Assembly (NCBI GenBank): GCA_963792855.1
Contig: CAWBXZ010000001.1
Location: 124,001 to 188,000, forward strand
DNA: 64,000 nucleotides
From: SG8-40 sp963792855
GTDB lineage: Bacteria; Pseudomonadota; Gammaproteobacteria; Burkholderiales; Eutrophovitaceae
Direction: 5' to 3'
A model generated the notes under the pieces. It was not told the origin of the DNA, did not search any database, and saw only the letters and a list, made by a program, of their open reading frames with translations. Positions 8,639 through 18,400 of this stretch are shown here, in pieces. The position numbers and the translations under genes were made by a program. The first letter of the stretch is position 1. Each line of letters opens with the position of its first letter.

Positions 8639-9675
8639 GAGTTGATATTCAATGCCTCGATATGTTCCATCACCGTTGCCGGTTGCAGTTTGGTCATGCA
8701 GTCGAAATGACCGAGAGGGCATTTGCGCGCAAAGCACGGGCTGCATGCGATATCCATTTTAACCACCCGCGCCGCGGCAGATAAGGGCGGAGTGAACGCC
8801 GGTGAGCTTGATCCGTAGATCGCGATGGTGGGCCGGTCGAGTGCGGCGGCAACGTGCATCAGCCCCGAGTCGTTGGTGACAACGATCTGTGCGGCCGAGA
8901 GCAGTATGATCGCCTCGTCCAGGCTGGTGAACCCGCAAAGGTTGGTCGCCGCGTGGCCGCTGGCCTCGACAATTTCATCGCCGGTCGCTTTGTCGGCCGC
9001 AGATCCGAGTAACCATACCGTAAACCCGCGGGCGGCCAGTTGCCGTCCGAGCTCGGCAAAATGTGCTGTTGGCCAACGCTTTGCCGGACCGTATTCGGCA
9101 CCTGGGCAAAAACACGCAAGACGGCGGGGCAGCGGTAGTTCGCGACGCTCGCAGGTTCCGGCGAACTCCCCGGGTTCGACGTGCAGGCGCGGTTTCGTGA
9201 TCGGGCGCTCAAGTTTGCTGTCGGGCGGCTGTGCAAGCCAGGCAAAGCGTTCGGCCATCAATGGCAGTTCTTGCTTGTCCAGCGTTCGCCTGTCAGTCAG
9301 GAGCCCGTAGCGCATCTCGCCGGTGTAGCCGGTACGCGAAGCGATGCCGGCAAACCAGGGCACCAGGGCGCTCTTGAGCGAGTTCGGCAGGACGTAGGCA
9401 TGCGAATAAGCGCGCTGGGCCAGGCGCTTGCCAAGTTGGCGGCGTTGACCGAGCGCGAGTTGCCCATGGGCGAATGGATTCTCGAGTGTGTCGTTCACCT
9501 CGGGCATGCGCCGGTAGACGGGCAATACCCACTTCGGCCCGAACACGTCGATTACGGTCGCCGGGCCCTTCGCCGCGAGCGGCGCCAGCAGGGACTGGGA
9601 CAGGATGGCATCGCCGATCCATGAGGGAGCGACTATCAGTGCGCGTTGCACGGGATCTTGCGCGTGCCCCGTCAT
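8635..9675 (-). CDS. waaF: ADP-heptose:LPS heptosyltransferase II
   Basis: Glycosyltransferase family 9 enzyme that adds the second L-glycero-D-manno-heptose to the LPS inner core on the cytoplasmic face. The 346-aa protein has the WaaF motifs LIVAPSWIGDAILSQSLL at the N-terminus, the central CPGAEYGPAKRWP nucleotide-sugar region, and TNDSGLMHVAAALDRPTIAIYGSSSP followed by the C-terminal cysteine cluster CSPCFARKCPLGHFDCM. The ATG lies 48 nt below the zinc-finger gene; the stop overlaps the next start by 4 nt. Confidence 0.95.
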   Translation of the reverse strand: MTGHAQDPVQRALIVAPSWIGDAILSQSLLAPLAAKGPATVIDVFGPKWVLPVYRRMPEVNDTLENPFAHGQLALGQRRQLGKRLAQRAYSHAYVLPNSLKSALVPWFAGIASRTGYTGEMRYGLLTDRRTLDKQELPLMAERFAWLAQPPDSKLERPITKPRLHVEPGEFAGTCERRELPLPRRLACFCPGAEYGPAKRWPTAHFAELGRQLAARGFTVWLLGSAADKATGDEIVEASGHAATNLCGFTSLDEAIILLSAAQIVVTNDSGLMHVAAALDRPTIAIYGSSSPAFTPPLSAAARVVKMDIACSPCFARKCPLGHFDCMTKLQPATVMEHIEALNINS

Positions 9676-9723
9676 GGCTGCGTACAGTGCACTAGGCCTG
9701 CGCCGCCGGCGACCGGCCCGGCG

Positions 9724-9948
9724 CTAATGGCCGGGAATACGGGCGCCGCCCTTGAGAACGTAACGCGTTCCACAATACGGACACAATGCCTCGCCGCTTT
9801 GTTCTATCGGAAGAAATACCCGCGGGTGCGCATTCCAGACCATCTGCGCATCAGTGGGGCAATGCAACGGAAGATCACTCGCGGTGATTTCTACTGTGCG
9901 ATCCGGCGTTGCGGAATGATTGGCCGGCCGATTGTTCTGCGTTGGCAT
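9724..9948 (-). CDS. small zinc-finger protein (zf-CHCC type)
   Basis: 74-aa protein with a single predicted zinc site. LHCP, HPRVFLP and CPYCGTRYVL supply the Cys/His pattern of the zf-CHCC family, related to the C-terminus of the mitochondrial complex I subunit NDUFS6. Its function in bacteria is unclear. It sits between ilvE (9 nt downstream of the ilvE stop) and waaF, an order I recall from Pseudomonas and related bacteria. Confidence 0.85.
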   Translation of the reverse strand: MPTQNNRPANHSATPDRTVEITASDLPLHCPTDAQMVWNAHPRVFLPIEQSGEALCPYCGTRYVLKGGARIPGH

Positions 9949-9957
9949 TTCTGTCAG

Positions 9958-10878
9958 CTAGATGTGGGTCAGCCAGCCCTTGTGGGCGGGCGATCGCCCG
10001 TTGACGACGTCAAAGAACATGGCTTGCAGCTTCTCCGTGATCGGACCGCGTTTGCCGCTGCCAATTTGCCGGTTATCGAGCTCGCGTATCGGCGTGACCT
10101 CGGCCGCGGTGCCGGTAAAGAATGCTTCGTCGGCGATGTATACGTCGTCCCTCGTAATGCGTTTTGCCTCGATTTCCAGTCCCGCTTCGCGGGCCAGCGT
10201 GATGACCGTGTTACGGGTGATCCCCATCAGGGCTGACGTGAGTTCCGGTTCGTACAGTTTTCCGTTCTTGACGATGAACAGGTTTTCGCCGGCACCCTCG
10301 GCGACAAATCCGTCCACGTCCAACAGCAGTGCTTCGTCGTAACCATGATCGATCGCTTCACGGTTTGCCAGGATCGAATTGGCATAAGTGCCGGAATACT
10401 TGGCGCGGCACATTGTCACGTTGACGTGGTGCCGGGCATAGCTGGACGTCTTGACACGGATGCCCTGTTCGAGCCCGTCGTCGCCAAGGTAGGCGCCCCA
10501 TGGCCATGCCGCGATGGCCACATGCACGCTTGCCCCCTTGGGCGAAACCCCCATCTTTTCCGATCCGTAAAACGCGATCGGCCTGATGTAACATGACTCC
10601 AGCTGGTTACCCTTGACCACGTCCCGGCAGGCCTGAAGGATGACATCCCGTTCATGGGGAATCTTCATCATGTAGATGTGCGCGGAACTGAACAGGCGGT
10701 CTATGTGTTCCTTCAGCCTGAAGATTGCCGGCCCGTCGGGCGTTTTGTATGCCCGCAGGCCCTCGAAAACGGCCAGGCCGTAGTGCAGAGAATGGGTCAG
10801 CACGTGCGTGGTCGCGTCCCGCCACGGCACCATTTTCCCGTCGTACCAAATGACGCCGTCAAGGTCGGCCATCGACAT
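9958..10878 (-). CDS. ilvE: branched-chain-amino-acid aminotransferase
   Basis: PLP-dependent fold type IV transaminase for the last step of valine, leucine and isoleucine synthesis. At 306 aa it is full length. It has YDGKMVPWRDATTHVLTHSLHYG near the start, CYIRPIAFYG, the lysine region VTMCRAKYSGTYANSILANREA, and the LDVDGFVAEGAGENLFIVK and GTAAEVTPIRELD motifs. A GAGG ribosome site sits about 10 nt before the ATG. It is the first gene of the minus-strand run leading into waaF. Confidence 0.96.
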   Translation of the reverse strand: MSMADLDGVIWYDGKMVPWRDATTHVLTHSLHYGLAVFEGLRAYKTPDGPAIFRLKEHIDRLFSSAHIYMMKIPHERDVILQACRDVVKGNQLESCYIRPIAFYGSEKMGVSPKGASVHVAIAAWPWGAYLGDDGLEQGIRVKTSSYARHHVNVTMCRAKYSGTYANSILANREAIDHGYDEALLLDVDGFVAEGAGENLFIVKNGKLYEPELTSALMGITRNTVITLAREAGLEIEAKRITRDDVYIADEAFFTGTAAEVTPIRELDNRQIGSGKRGPITEKLQAMFFDVVNGRSPAHKGWLTHI

Positions 10879-11085
10879 TAAAGCTACCCCTCACAGAAGA
10901 AAAAGAGCGCAAGTTTAGCGCAACTGCGTCGGTATCGTTCCGCCAGGCTTGTTTGCCGTAGACTGCACCGAACCTCAAGAGCGTAATGATAACTGGCGAT
11001 CGAGGGAAATTGGTATGGTTGTTGCGTCGAAAGTTGCGAGTTTCCCTCATCAACCGTCCGTTGCGAACAATTCCCGAAGACCCCC

Positions 11086-12363
11086 ATGGGTGACTCCAAG
11101 ACCACCGCCGCCGCTTCTACAGGGTTTATTGGCAAACTTGCCAGTGCCGCGGTGGATGTAAACGACGATGACACCACGCGGCTGCGCAAGACGCTGCTGC
11201 TGCTGGCTAGCGGCCTGATGAACGTGGCTGCGATCGTTTGGTTGCTGATTTACTGGTCAATGGGCCTGAAATTGCCGACCACCATCCCTTTCGGCTTTCA
11301 GGTTTTGTCCGCCATTGTCATTTATGTTTACCTGAGGACGCAGAATTTCGCGTTTTTCCGGTTTGCGCAACTGGCACTTTTTCTGTTCTTCCCCTTCGTG
11401 GTCCAGTGGGCAATCGGCAGCTTTGTGAGTTCTTCGGGTATCGCCTTGCTGGCGTTGCTTGCACCAATCGGGGCAATGGTTTGCTACGGCCCGAGAGAAT
11501 CCATCCCGTGGTTTTTCGCGTTCGTCACCCTGACGGTCGTTTCGGGCATCTTTGATTACTATCTGGCGAGCGGCGAGGACTACGGCATTCCAATGAGAAC
11601 GGTTGCCGTGTTCTTCGTGCTCAACTTCACCATCCTGTCGACCATGATGTGGTTGCTGCTGCGCTACTTTGTGCAACAGCGCGACAGCTTCCAGTCGGAG
11701 CTGTCGCGCCAACACCGGCTGGTCGAGGACGAGCGGCAGAAATCGGACCGCTTGCTCAATAACGTGTTGCCCGAGCATGTGGCTACCCGGCTGAAGCACA
11801 ATTCCGGAACGATCGCGGACGGTTTCCCCGACGTTTCGGTGATGTTCGCCGACATTGCCGGTTTTACCCGGCTTGCCGAAGAGCTGACACCAAAACAGGT
11901 GGTGGCTTTCCTGGATGAGGTATTTACCCGTTTCGACGAACTCGTGGACAAGTACTCTCTGGACAAGATAAAGACCATCGGTGATGCCTATATGGTCGCC
12001 GGCGGCCTGGTTGGCGATGTCAGCGATTACGTCGACAGAACCGCGAATATGGCGCTGGACATGATCGAGATCTCGCGTAACGATCCGGGCTTGCGCCGAT
12101 ATGGCCTGGAGTTGCACGTGGGGATCGCCACGGGCCCCATCGTCGCCGGGGTTATCGGTTCCAAGCGTTTCGTCTACGACCTGTGGGGCGACACCGTCAA
12201 TGTGGCGTTCCGGCTCACGGGAGAAGCGCCGAACGGAACCATAACGGTCGACAAGACGACGTATCGCCGCATCAGCCAACGCTACAAATTTGGTGATGAA
12301 CGCGAGGTCAAGGTCAAGGGCAAGGATGTGATGAGCGTCTACCGCCTCGAAGGCAGGCTCTGA
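11086..12363 (+). CDS. membrane-bound class III adenylate/guanylate cyclase
   Basis: 425-aa protein. Residues about 35-200 hold roughly six hydrophobic segments, then a short coiled region (FQSELSRQHRLVEDERQKSDRLLNNVLP), then a class III cyclase domain. Catalytic residues are visible: metal-binding aspartates in FADIAGFTR and in KTIGDAYM, and the transition-state Asn/Arg pair in WGDTVNVAFR. The lysine before TIGD favours ATP as substrate, so cAMP is the expected product. It is transcribed divergently from ilvE. A cNMP-binding protein lies 10 kb further on and could be an effector, though nothing in the sequence links the two. Confidence 0.88.
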   Translation: MGDSKTTAAASTGFIGKLASAAVDVNDDDTTRLRKTLLLLASGLMNVAAIVWLLIYWSMGLKLPTTIPFGFQVLSAIVIYVYLRTQNFAFFRFAQLALFLFFPFVVQWAIGSFVSSSGIALLALLAPIGAMVCYGPRESIPWFFAFVTLTVVSGIFDYYLASGEDYGIPMRTVAVFFVLNFTILSTMMWLLLRYFVQQRDSFQSELSRQHRLVEDERQKSDRLLNNVLPEHVATRLKHNSGTIADGFPDVSVMFADIAGFTRLAEELTPKQVVAFLDEVFTRFDELVDKYSLDKIKTIGDAYMVAGGLVGDVSDYVDRTANMALDMIEISRNDPGLRRYGLELHVGIATGPIVAGVIGSKRFVYDLWGDTVNVAFRLTGEAPNGTITVDKTTYRRISQRYKFGDEREVKVKGKDVMSVYRLEGRL

Positions 12364-12398
12364 CTACGTTGTTGCTTGCGGGGATATCGGCGGCGCTC

Positions 12399-15083
12399 TC
12401 AGGCGCGCGCGTCGTCAAATACCCAGGACCATAATTCCCGGACTGCGTTAATCCCGTCGCCAACTTCGTTGTGCGCGAGGCGGGCGTAACGCTCTCCTTG
12501 CAGGCGCAGTGCGTGTTGGCGGGTGCGAAACAGCCGGTAGGCGTCGACGGCTTGCCGGGCGAGTTTCACCGGGATCAGTTCGAGCTCTGCGGCAAGGTTC
12601 AAAAGAGCGAGGTTGCCGATATTGCCGGTCAGGCGCGGATGTTGTGCGGCATAGCCCAGTACCAGGTACTGGACGACGAACTCGACATCGACGATGCCGC
12701 CCGCGTCATGTTTGAGATCGAACAATTCACTCCGGTTCGGGTGCGCGTCGCGCATTTTTCGGCGCATGCTGATGACTTCCCGGCGCAATTCGCCAAGGTC
12801 CCTCTTCCGGCAGAGGACGTCGATGCGCACCTGTTCAAATGCTGCGCTTATGTCCGGATCGCCGCAAACGGCGCGCGCCCTGGTCAGCGCCTGATGCTCC
12901 CAGACCCATGCCTGCCCGAACTGGTACTCGCGAAACGCCTCGACGCTGCTGACAAGCAGCCCGGCCGCACCGTTGGGGCGCAAGCGCAAGTCGGTCTCAT
13001 ATAAGACCCCTGCGGCGGTGGTGCTGGTGAGCCAGGTGTTGATGCGCTGGGCCAGGCGCCCATAGTTCTCCGCGGCCTCGTCATCCGGGTCGTCATGCAG
13101 AAATATGATGTCCAGATCGGAAGCGTAGCCCAGCTCCTTGCCGCCGAGCTTGCCGTAACCGACGATGGCGAAAAGGGGTGCGTCGCGATGGCGTTTGCGC
13201 AGCCCGCGCCATACGAAGTGCAGTGTTTCGTCGAGCAGTAATACGGCAAGATCGGACAGGTGATCGGAGAGCGTTTCCAGGTCAATACCACCAGCCAGAT
13301 CGAGCGCGAGCAGGCGGAACGTTTGTGCGTGCTTGAAATTGCGCAGCAGGTCCAGCTGCTGCTCGTGATTCTCGGCACTGGCTTCCAGTTCAGCGTGCAG
13401 TTCGGCCTGCAATCGCTTCCAGTCCGGCAGACTCTGTGTCTGGGGGGCGATCAGCTCATCGAGGAGTACCGGCTGACGCGCAAGGTAATCCGCTGCCCAC
13501 TGGCTGGCTGAGGCAAGACGTGCGACCGCCGATAGTGCTCGCGGGTATTCGAGCAGCAGAGCGAGGTAGGATTCGCGCCTGCCGATTGATTCGATGATGC
13601 CGAGCATCCGGTCGAAAGTGGCGTCCGGCCTGTTTTCACTCGCCGCACTCTGGAGGACTTCGGGCAACAAACGCTCGAGCCGTGCCTGGCCGGAGGCCGC
13701 CATGCGCGTGAAGCGACTGCTTTCACGGTAACGCACCAGTCTCTCGAGCGTGGTCTGCGGGTCAGAGAACCCGAGCGAGCGCAATTCTGAAACCGCCTCT
13801 GTGTCAGAGATCTTGCGCCGCCAGATGTCGGCGCAGGGTGTCGGAGTCGTTTGCTGGCTTTCCGCGAAAATCGCATCGAACTGCTTCTGCACGTTGACGC
13901 GGTGATGCGAAAGTGCCTTCGTGAGATCTTCCCAACGTGCGAACAGCATTGCTTCGGCGATCAGCTGCCGGTCTTCTGCGGTTTTCGGCAGTTTCTGTGT
14001 TTGCTGGTCGTCGAGATATTGAAGGCGGTGCTCCAGATTGCGCAGAAAAACATATGCATCGCGCAATTCGCTGGCGGCTTGCTTGCCGAGCAGTCCGCGC
14101 AGTTCAAGCTGCGCGAGCGCACCCAGTGTGGATCTTTCCCTGAGTGCCTGCTCCTTGCCGCCGCGAATCAGCTGGAAGACCTGGATCACAAACTCGATTT
14201 CGCGAATCCCGCCGGGGCCGAGCTTGATATCGTCGCCGGATTCACGCCGACGTACCTCGATGGCAATCTGCTGATGTAGGTTGCGCAGGCTGTCCAGCGC
14301 CGAGAAGTCAAGGTGCCGCCGATAGACGAAGGGAGACGCGATTGCCAGCAATGCCTCGCCCCGATCCCCTGTGAGCGCGCGCGCCTTGACCCACGCATAG
14401 CGCTCCCATTCCCTGCCCTGGGTGTAGAAATACTCTTCCAGCATGTCGAAGCTGACCACCAGGGGACCACTGTCGCCATAGGGCCGCAGCCGGGTGTCGA
14501 CCCGGAAGACGAATCCATCCTCAGTGAACGCGGCAAGGGCGCCGATGATCTTGCGTGCCAGTCGCGTGAAGAAATCGTGATTGTCTATCCGGCGATTGCC
14601 ATCGGTTTCCCCCTCTTCGGGGTAGACGAAGATCAGATCGATGTCGGAAGAAACGTTGAGTTCACCTCCACCCAGTTTTCCCATTGCGACGATGTGAAGC
14701 AGTTGCCGTTCACCCGCATCATTCCTCGGATCGCCATAGGTCTGGCGCAGCGTTGCCTGGTAAAAATCGAGGGCTGCAGCAAGTGTTTGTTCTGCAAGCA
14801 GCGTCACGGTCGCGACCACTTCGCGAAGGTCGGCGAGTTGGCCCAGATCCCGGCTGATGATGCGCAGCATCGTGTTCTGGCGAAGCTTACGCAGTTTTTG
14901 CAGGAAACCCTCTTCGTCACCGGCATCGACTGCAAGCGCTTCGCGCATTGCGGATTGCGTGAAGGGCGATTGCAGCTGCGCCGCGTCCGGCGAGCAGGCT
15001 CCCGAGTCAATCAAGCCGCGGACATAGCGCGATAGTTTTTTTGCATGCTCGATGAGGTTCTGCGTGGGCGGTGGTGTGTGCAT
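12399..15083 (-). CDS. glnE: glutamine synthetase adenylyltransferase/deadenylyltransferase
   Basis: Bifunctional regulator that adenylylates glutamine synthetase (switching it off) and reverses this under control of PII. Two nucleotidyltransferase modules are evident: GKLGGGELNVSSDIDLIF in the N-terminal deadenylylase half and GYGKLGGKELGYASDLDIIF in the C-terminal adenylylase half. The ATG at 15083 gives 894 aa, a little shorter than the 946 aa of E. coli. A longer reading to 15293 adds 70 residues of low-complexity character that do not resemble the family. It converges on the cyclase gene. Confidence 0.95.
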   Translation of the reverse strand: MHTPPPTQNLIEHAKKLSRYVRGLIDSGACSPDAAQLQSPFTQSAMREALAVDAGDEEGFLQKLRKLRQNTMLRIISRDLGQLADLREVVATVTLLAEQTLAAALDFYQATLRQTYGDPRNDAGERQLLHIVAMGKLGGGELNVSSDIDLIFVYPEEGETDGNRRIDNHDFFTRLARKIIGALAAFTEDGFVFRVDTRLRPYGDSGPLVVSFDMLEEYFYTQGREWERYAWVKARALTGDRGEALLAIASPFVYRRHLDFSALDSLRNLHQQIAIEVRRRESGDDIKLGPGGIREIEFVIQVFQLIRGGKEQALRERSTLGALAQLELRGLLGKQAASELRDAYVFLRNLEHRLQYLDDQQTQKLPKTAEDRQLIAEAMLFARWEDLTKALSHHRVNVQKQFDAIFAESQQTTPTPCADIWRRKISDTEAVSELRSLGFSDPQTTLERLVRYRESSRFTRMAASGQARLERLLPEVLQSAASENRPDATFDRMLGIIESIGRRESYLALLLEYPRALSAVARLASASQWAADYLARQPVLLDELIAPQTQSLPDWKRLQAELHAELEASAENHEQQLDLLRNFKHAQTFRLLALDLAGGIDLETLSDHLSDLAVLLLDETLHFVWRGLRKRHRDAPLFAIVGYGKLGGKELGYASDLDIIFLHDDPDDEAAENYGRLAQRINTWLTSTTAAGVLYETDLRLRPNGAAGLLVSSVEAFREYQFGQAWVWEHQALTRARAVCGDPDISAAFEQVRIDVLCRKRDLGELRREVISMRRKMRDAHPNRSELFDLKHDAGGIVDVEFVVQYLVLGYAAQHPRLTGNIGNLALLNLAAELELIPVKLARQAVDAYRLFRTRQHALRLQGERYARLAHNEVGDGINAVRELWSWVFDDARA

Positions 15084-15414
15084 ATCGTGGGTTAAAATAA
15101 GCGGTCTTCTGACGGCAGGCGGTCGCCCGCATCTGGACTTGCGGCAGTGCCGTTGGTCCGGCTCTTGCAGCGCGGAGCCGGAGGGGCTGATCGCCGCATT
15201 CGCATCTTGTCTTTTCGGGTTGTGGCTGTCTCTTGGCAGGGCCGCGTCAGGGGTGTTTTGGCTGATGGCAGTCCGGACGTAAACATCGTTCACGCTTTCG
15301 CATTTTCCGCCGTGCGGAATTTAATATTGCGTGGGTAGGGATTTTTTCCCGCTCAGCCCCATCTTAACTGAACCTGCTTTCTTGCGGCGACATATAGCTT
15401 TCTCCTGACACATA
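15084..15414. other. 331-bp intergenic region between glnE and yhdP
   Basis: Divergent spacer that must hold the promoters of both glnE and yhdP. I see an AT-rich TTTAATATT at about 15319-15327 that could be part of a yhdP promoter, but no convincing -35/-10 pair in either direction. The open frames that cross it look like chance extensions. No repeat or RNA gene was recognised. Confidence 0.5.
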
Positions 15415-18400
15415 GTGCCTTTCAGATACAGTTTCAGAGTTTTGAAGCACAGCTCTTACTGGGCCTACCGCCTGGTAATCTGGACAGCGCTTGTTGCCGG
15501 TGTGGTCGGGCTGGTAGCGGTGATTGGCCTGCGATTCTTCCTGTTGCCCCAGATCGACAAGTACCGGGAGCCGATCGTGCGCTCGGTGTCGCACGCCATT
15601 GGGCAGACGGTGGAGATGGGACGCATTACCGGCGATTGGCGCGGGCTGCGTCCGGCCTTGACGTTTTTTGATGTCCAGGTCCATGAAGTTGGCGGGCAGC
15701 GAACGCTGGCGTTGGATCGCGTCGATACGGTGTTGTCATGGCGCTCGCTGATCAGCGGGACGATCGTTTTCAAGTTAATCGAGTTTTCAGGATCGCATCT
15801 GGAGATACGCCGCGATTCCCTGGGAACGCTTTGGCTGGCAGGCGAGGCCTTGCAGCGGCGTGAAGCCGGTGCCCGCTCGCGGGTGATGAAATGGTTGTTC
15901 GCGCAGCAGGCAATCGTTGTTCGAGGTGCGAAAGTGACGTGGATCGACGAGATGCGATCCGCGCCGCCCCTCGAGGTCGGCGACATTGCGCTTCGTATCG
16001 AAAACAACGGACTTCGCCACCGTCTGGGTGTCACCGGGACGCCACCGGCGGAGTTGGCGTCAAGTGTCTCCCTCAGTATCGAGTTCTTCGGCGAAAGCAT
16101 TGAGGATTTCGCGGGGCGGGGCCGGCTTTATGCGGAATTCGAGTACGCGAATCTGGCGTTTGCCCGCGAGTGGATATCACTGCCGGCCGACATCGTTTCC
16201 GGTCTCGGCGTGATGCGCCTGTGGATAGACGTAGAGAACCGCTCCGTCCGGCGCGTGATTGCGGAGGCAAATCTGGTGAACGTCGCGGGGCGCCTTGGTG
16301 CGGGGCTCGATGCGTTCGAGCTGGCCAGTCTGTCAGGGAGGGTGCAGTGGGAGGAAGAGGGTGCAGCCAACGAGGTCACCCTGTCAGGGCTGACGCTTGA
16401 AACTGCCGATGGCCAGCGACTGCCCCCGGCCGATATCTCGATCCGGACCCCCCACGCAGAGCAATCGAGAAGAGAGCTGCGTATCCGTTCTCTCGATCTG
16501 GCGCCGCTGGCCGGCATGAGCAAGGTACTGCCGGTGAGCGCGGAAATAAGGCAAAGGATCGTCAGCTTGCAGCCGGCCGGGGTGATTGAGGACCTTACGG
16601 CGAGCTGGCTGGCAGGACAAGACGCCGCACCGGACCTGAAGCTGGAGGCGCAGTTCCGGGAACTGGCGGCCAATCCCTCCGGCAACATTCCCGGCTTCAG
16701 CGGGTTGTCCGGTTCCGTGCTGATTGCCGATGGCGGTGGCGCGCTTGCCTTGAACTCCGGTGTTGCCGCGCTGAATTACCCGCAACTCTTTGCCGAACCG
16801 ATCCCCTTCGATTACCTCACCGCCGATGCCGGCTGGCGATATGCAGAAGGGCGGTTACGGGTGGACCTGCGCAGCCTTTCCTTCACCAACGAACATGCGG
16901 CCGGCAAGGCCAACGGCACCTATGTTTTCCCGGGGAAAGGACCTGGAGACATCAATCTGCGCGCGGTACTGGTACGGGCCGAGGTGCAGGATGTATGGCG
17001 GTACTTTCCGAACCAGCTCGCGAGCACGCGCGACTGGCTCAAGCAAGGACTTTCCGGCGGGCGGTCGGGCAGCGTCAAGCTGCACTTTGCCGGACCTCTG
17101 GACAAATTCCCTTACGCCAACAAGCGCGACGGCGTTTTCGAGATTAATGCGTCGGTGCGTGGAGCGACCATCCGGATTGGCGATGGCTGGCCGCCGATCG
17201 AGGGTATTGATGGTGATTTCCGCCTCGACCGGGACCGCATCGACATCGAGCCGCGCAAGGCCACTATTATGGGCGCGGATGTTTCCAAAACGCGGGTCTC
17301 CATCCTCGATATCGGAAAGGGCGAGGTTCGGTTGCAGGTGGACGGAAAGGCGGCGGGAGAGGTCGAGCAATACCTGCACTTTGTCGAGAACAGCCCTGTT
17401 GACCGATATACCAACGGCGTCACGGCAAACATGCGCGGTCAGGGTATCGGCGTTCTTGCGCTGCGCCTGGAGCTGCCTTTCTTCGCACCCTCAGAACTTG
17501 CGGTCGATGGGCATCTGGACATTGCCGGACCCGAGTTCAATGTTGCGGCAGTGGCGCCGCAATTGAACGATTACGCCGTGCGTATCGAGTTCGACAAGAG
17601 CGCCGTGGCGTTGCGTAACGGTCGTGCGCACATGCTTGGCGGATCGGTGCGTTTCGGGTCCGCAACTGACGCGAAACGCAACGGGGTCAGCGACATCTTC
17701 CTGGCCGGACGGGCGCAAGCCGACGCGCTGGCGGCGTTTTCCGGATTGTCCGTTTTGAACCGGTTGTATGGTGAAGCAGAGTGGGAGGGGCGCCTGGATT
17801 TCGAGCAGTCGGTCGCGCATCTGCGCGTCGAATCGACACTTGCCGGGTTGGGTTCGCGCTTGCCGGCGCCACTGGGAAAACTGGAGTCCACCGTCTTGCC
17901 GATTCGCGCTGATGTGTGGATGAAAGGTCAGGGCCAGAGTGAGTATGAGGCCCGAATCGAAAATATTGGCAGTGCGAGGTTCGTGGCTAAAGAGGGCGCG
18001 CTCGAGCGCGGCGCAGTCGTCTTTGGCGGTCAGGCGCGGTTGCCGCAAGAGAAGGGGGTCAGTGCCCGCGGGCGGTTGGCCTCGCTCGACTATGACGGCT
18101 GGAGAGAGGTTTTTGCCGAAACCCGTGCCGGTAACCTGACCGCTGTTGGAGACCGCCTGAAAGTGCTGGACATGCATGTGGGCAGTTTCCTTTTCGGAGG
18201 GCGATCATTTCGCCAGTTGCACATCGCCGGCAGGCGTATCAAGGATTCCTGGCAACTCGAATTTGACGGACCGCAGGTAAGGGGCAATCTTGTGGGTACC
18301 TCGGGCGCGGATGGTCAACGTATCAATGCGAGGTTCCAGTCACTGGTGCTGGAGGCGAACGCGCCGACTGTCAGCGCGGCGGGTAACGAAAAGCATCAGC

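Noticed and set aside
15084..15293. 70-residue N-terminal extension of GlnE
   Set aside because: The extension is low in family character and would place the start far into the intergenic region; the ATG at 15083 gives a typical GlnE beginning.
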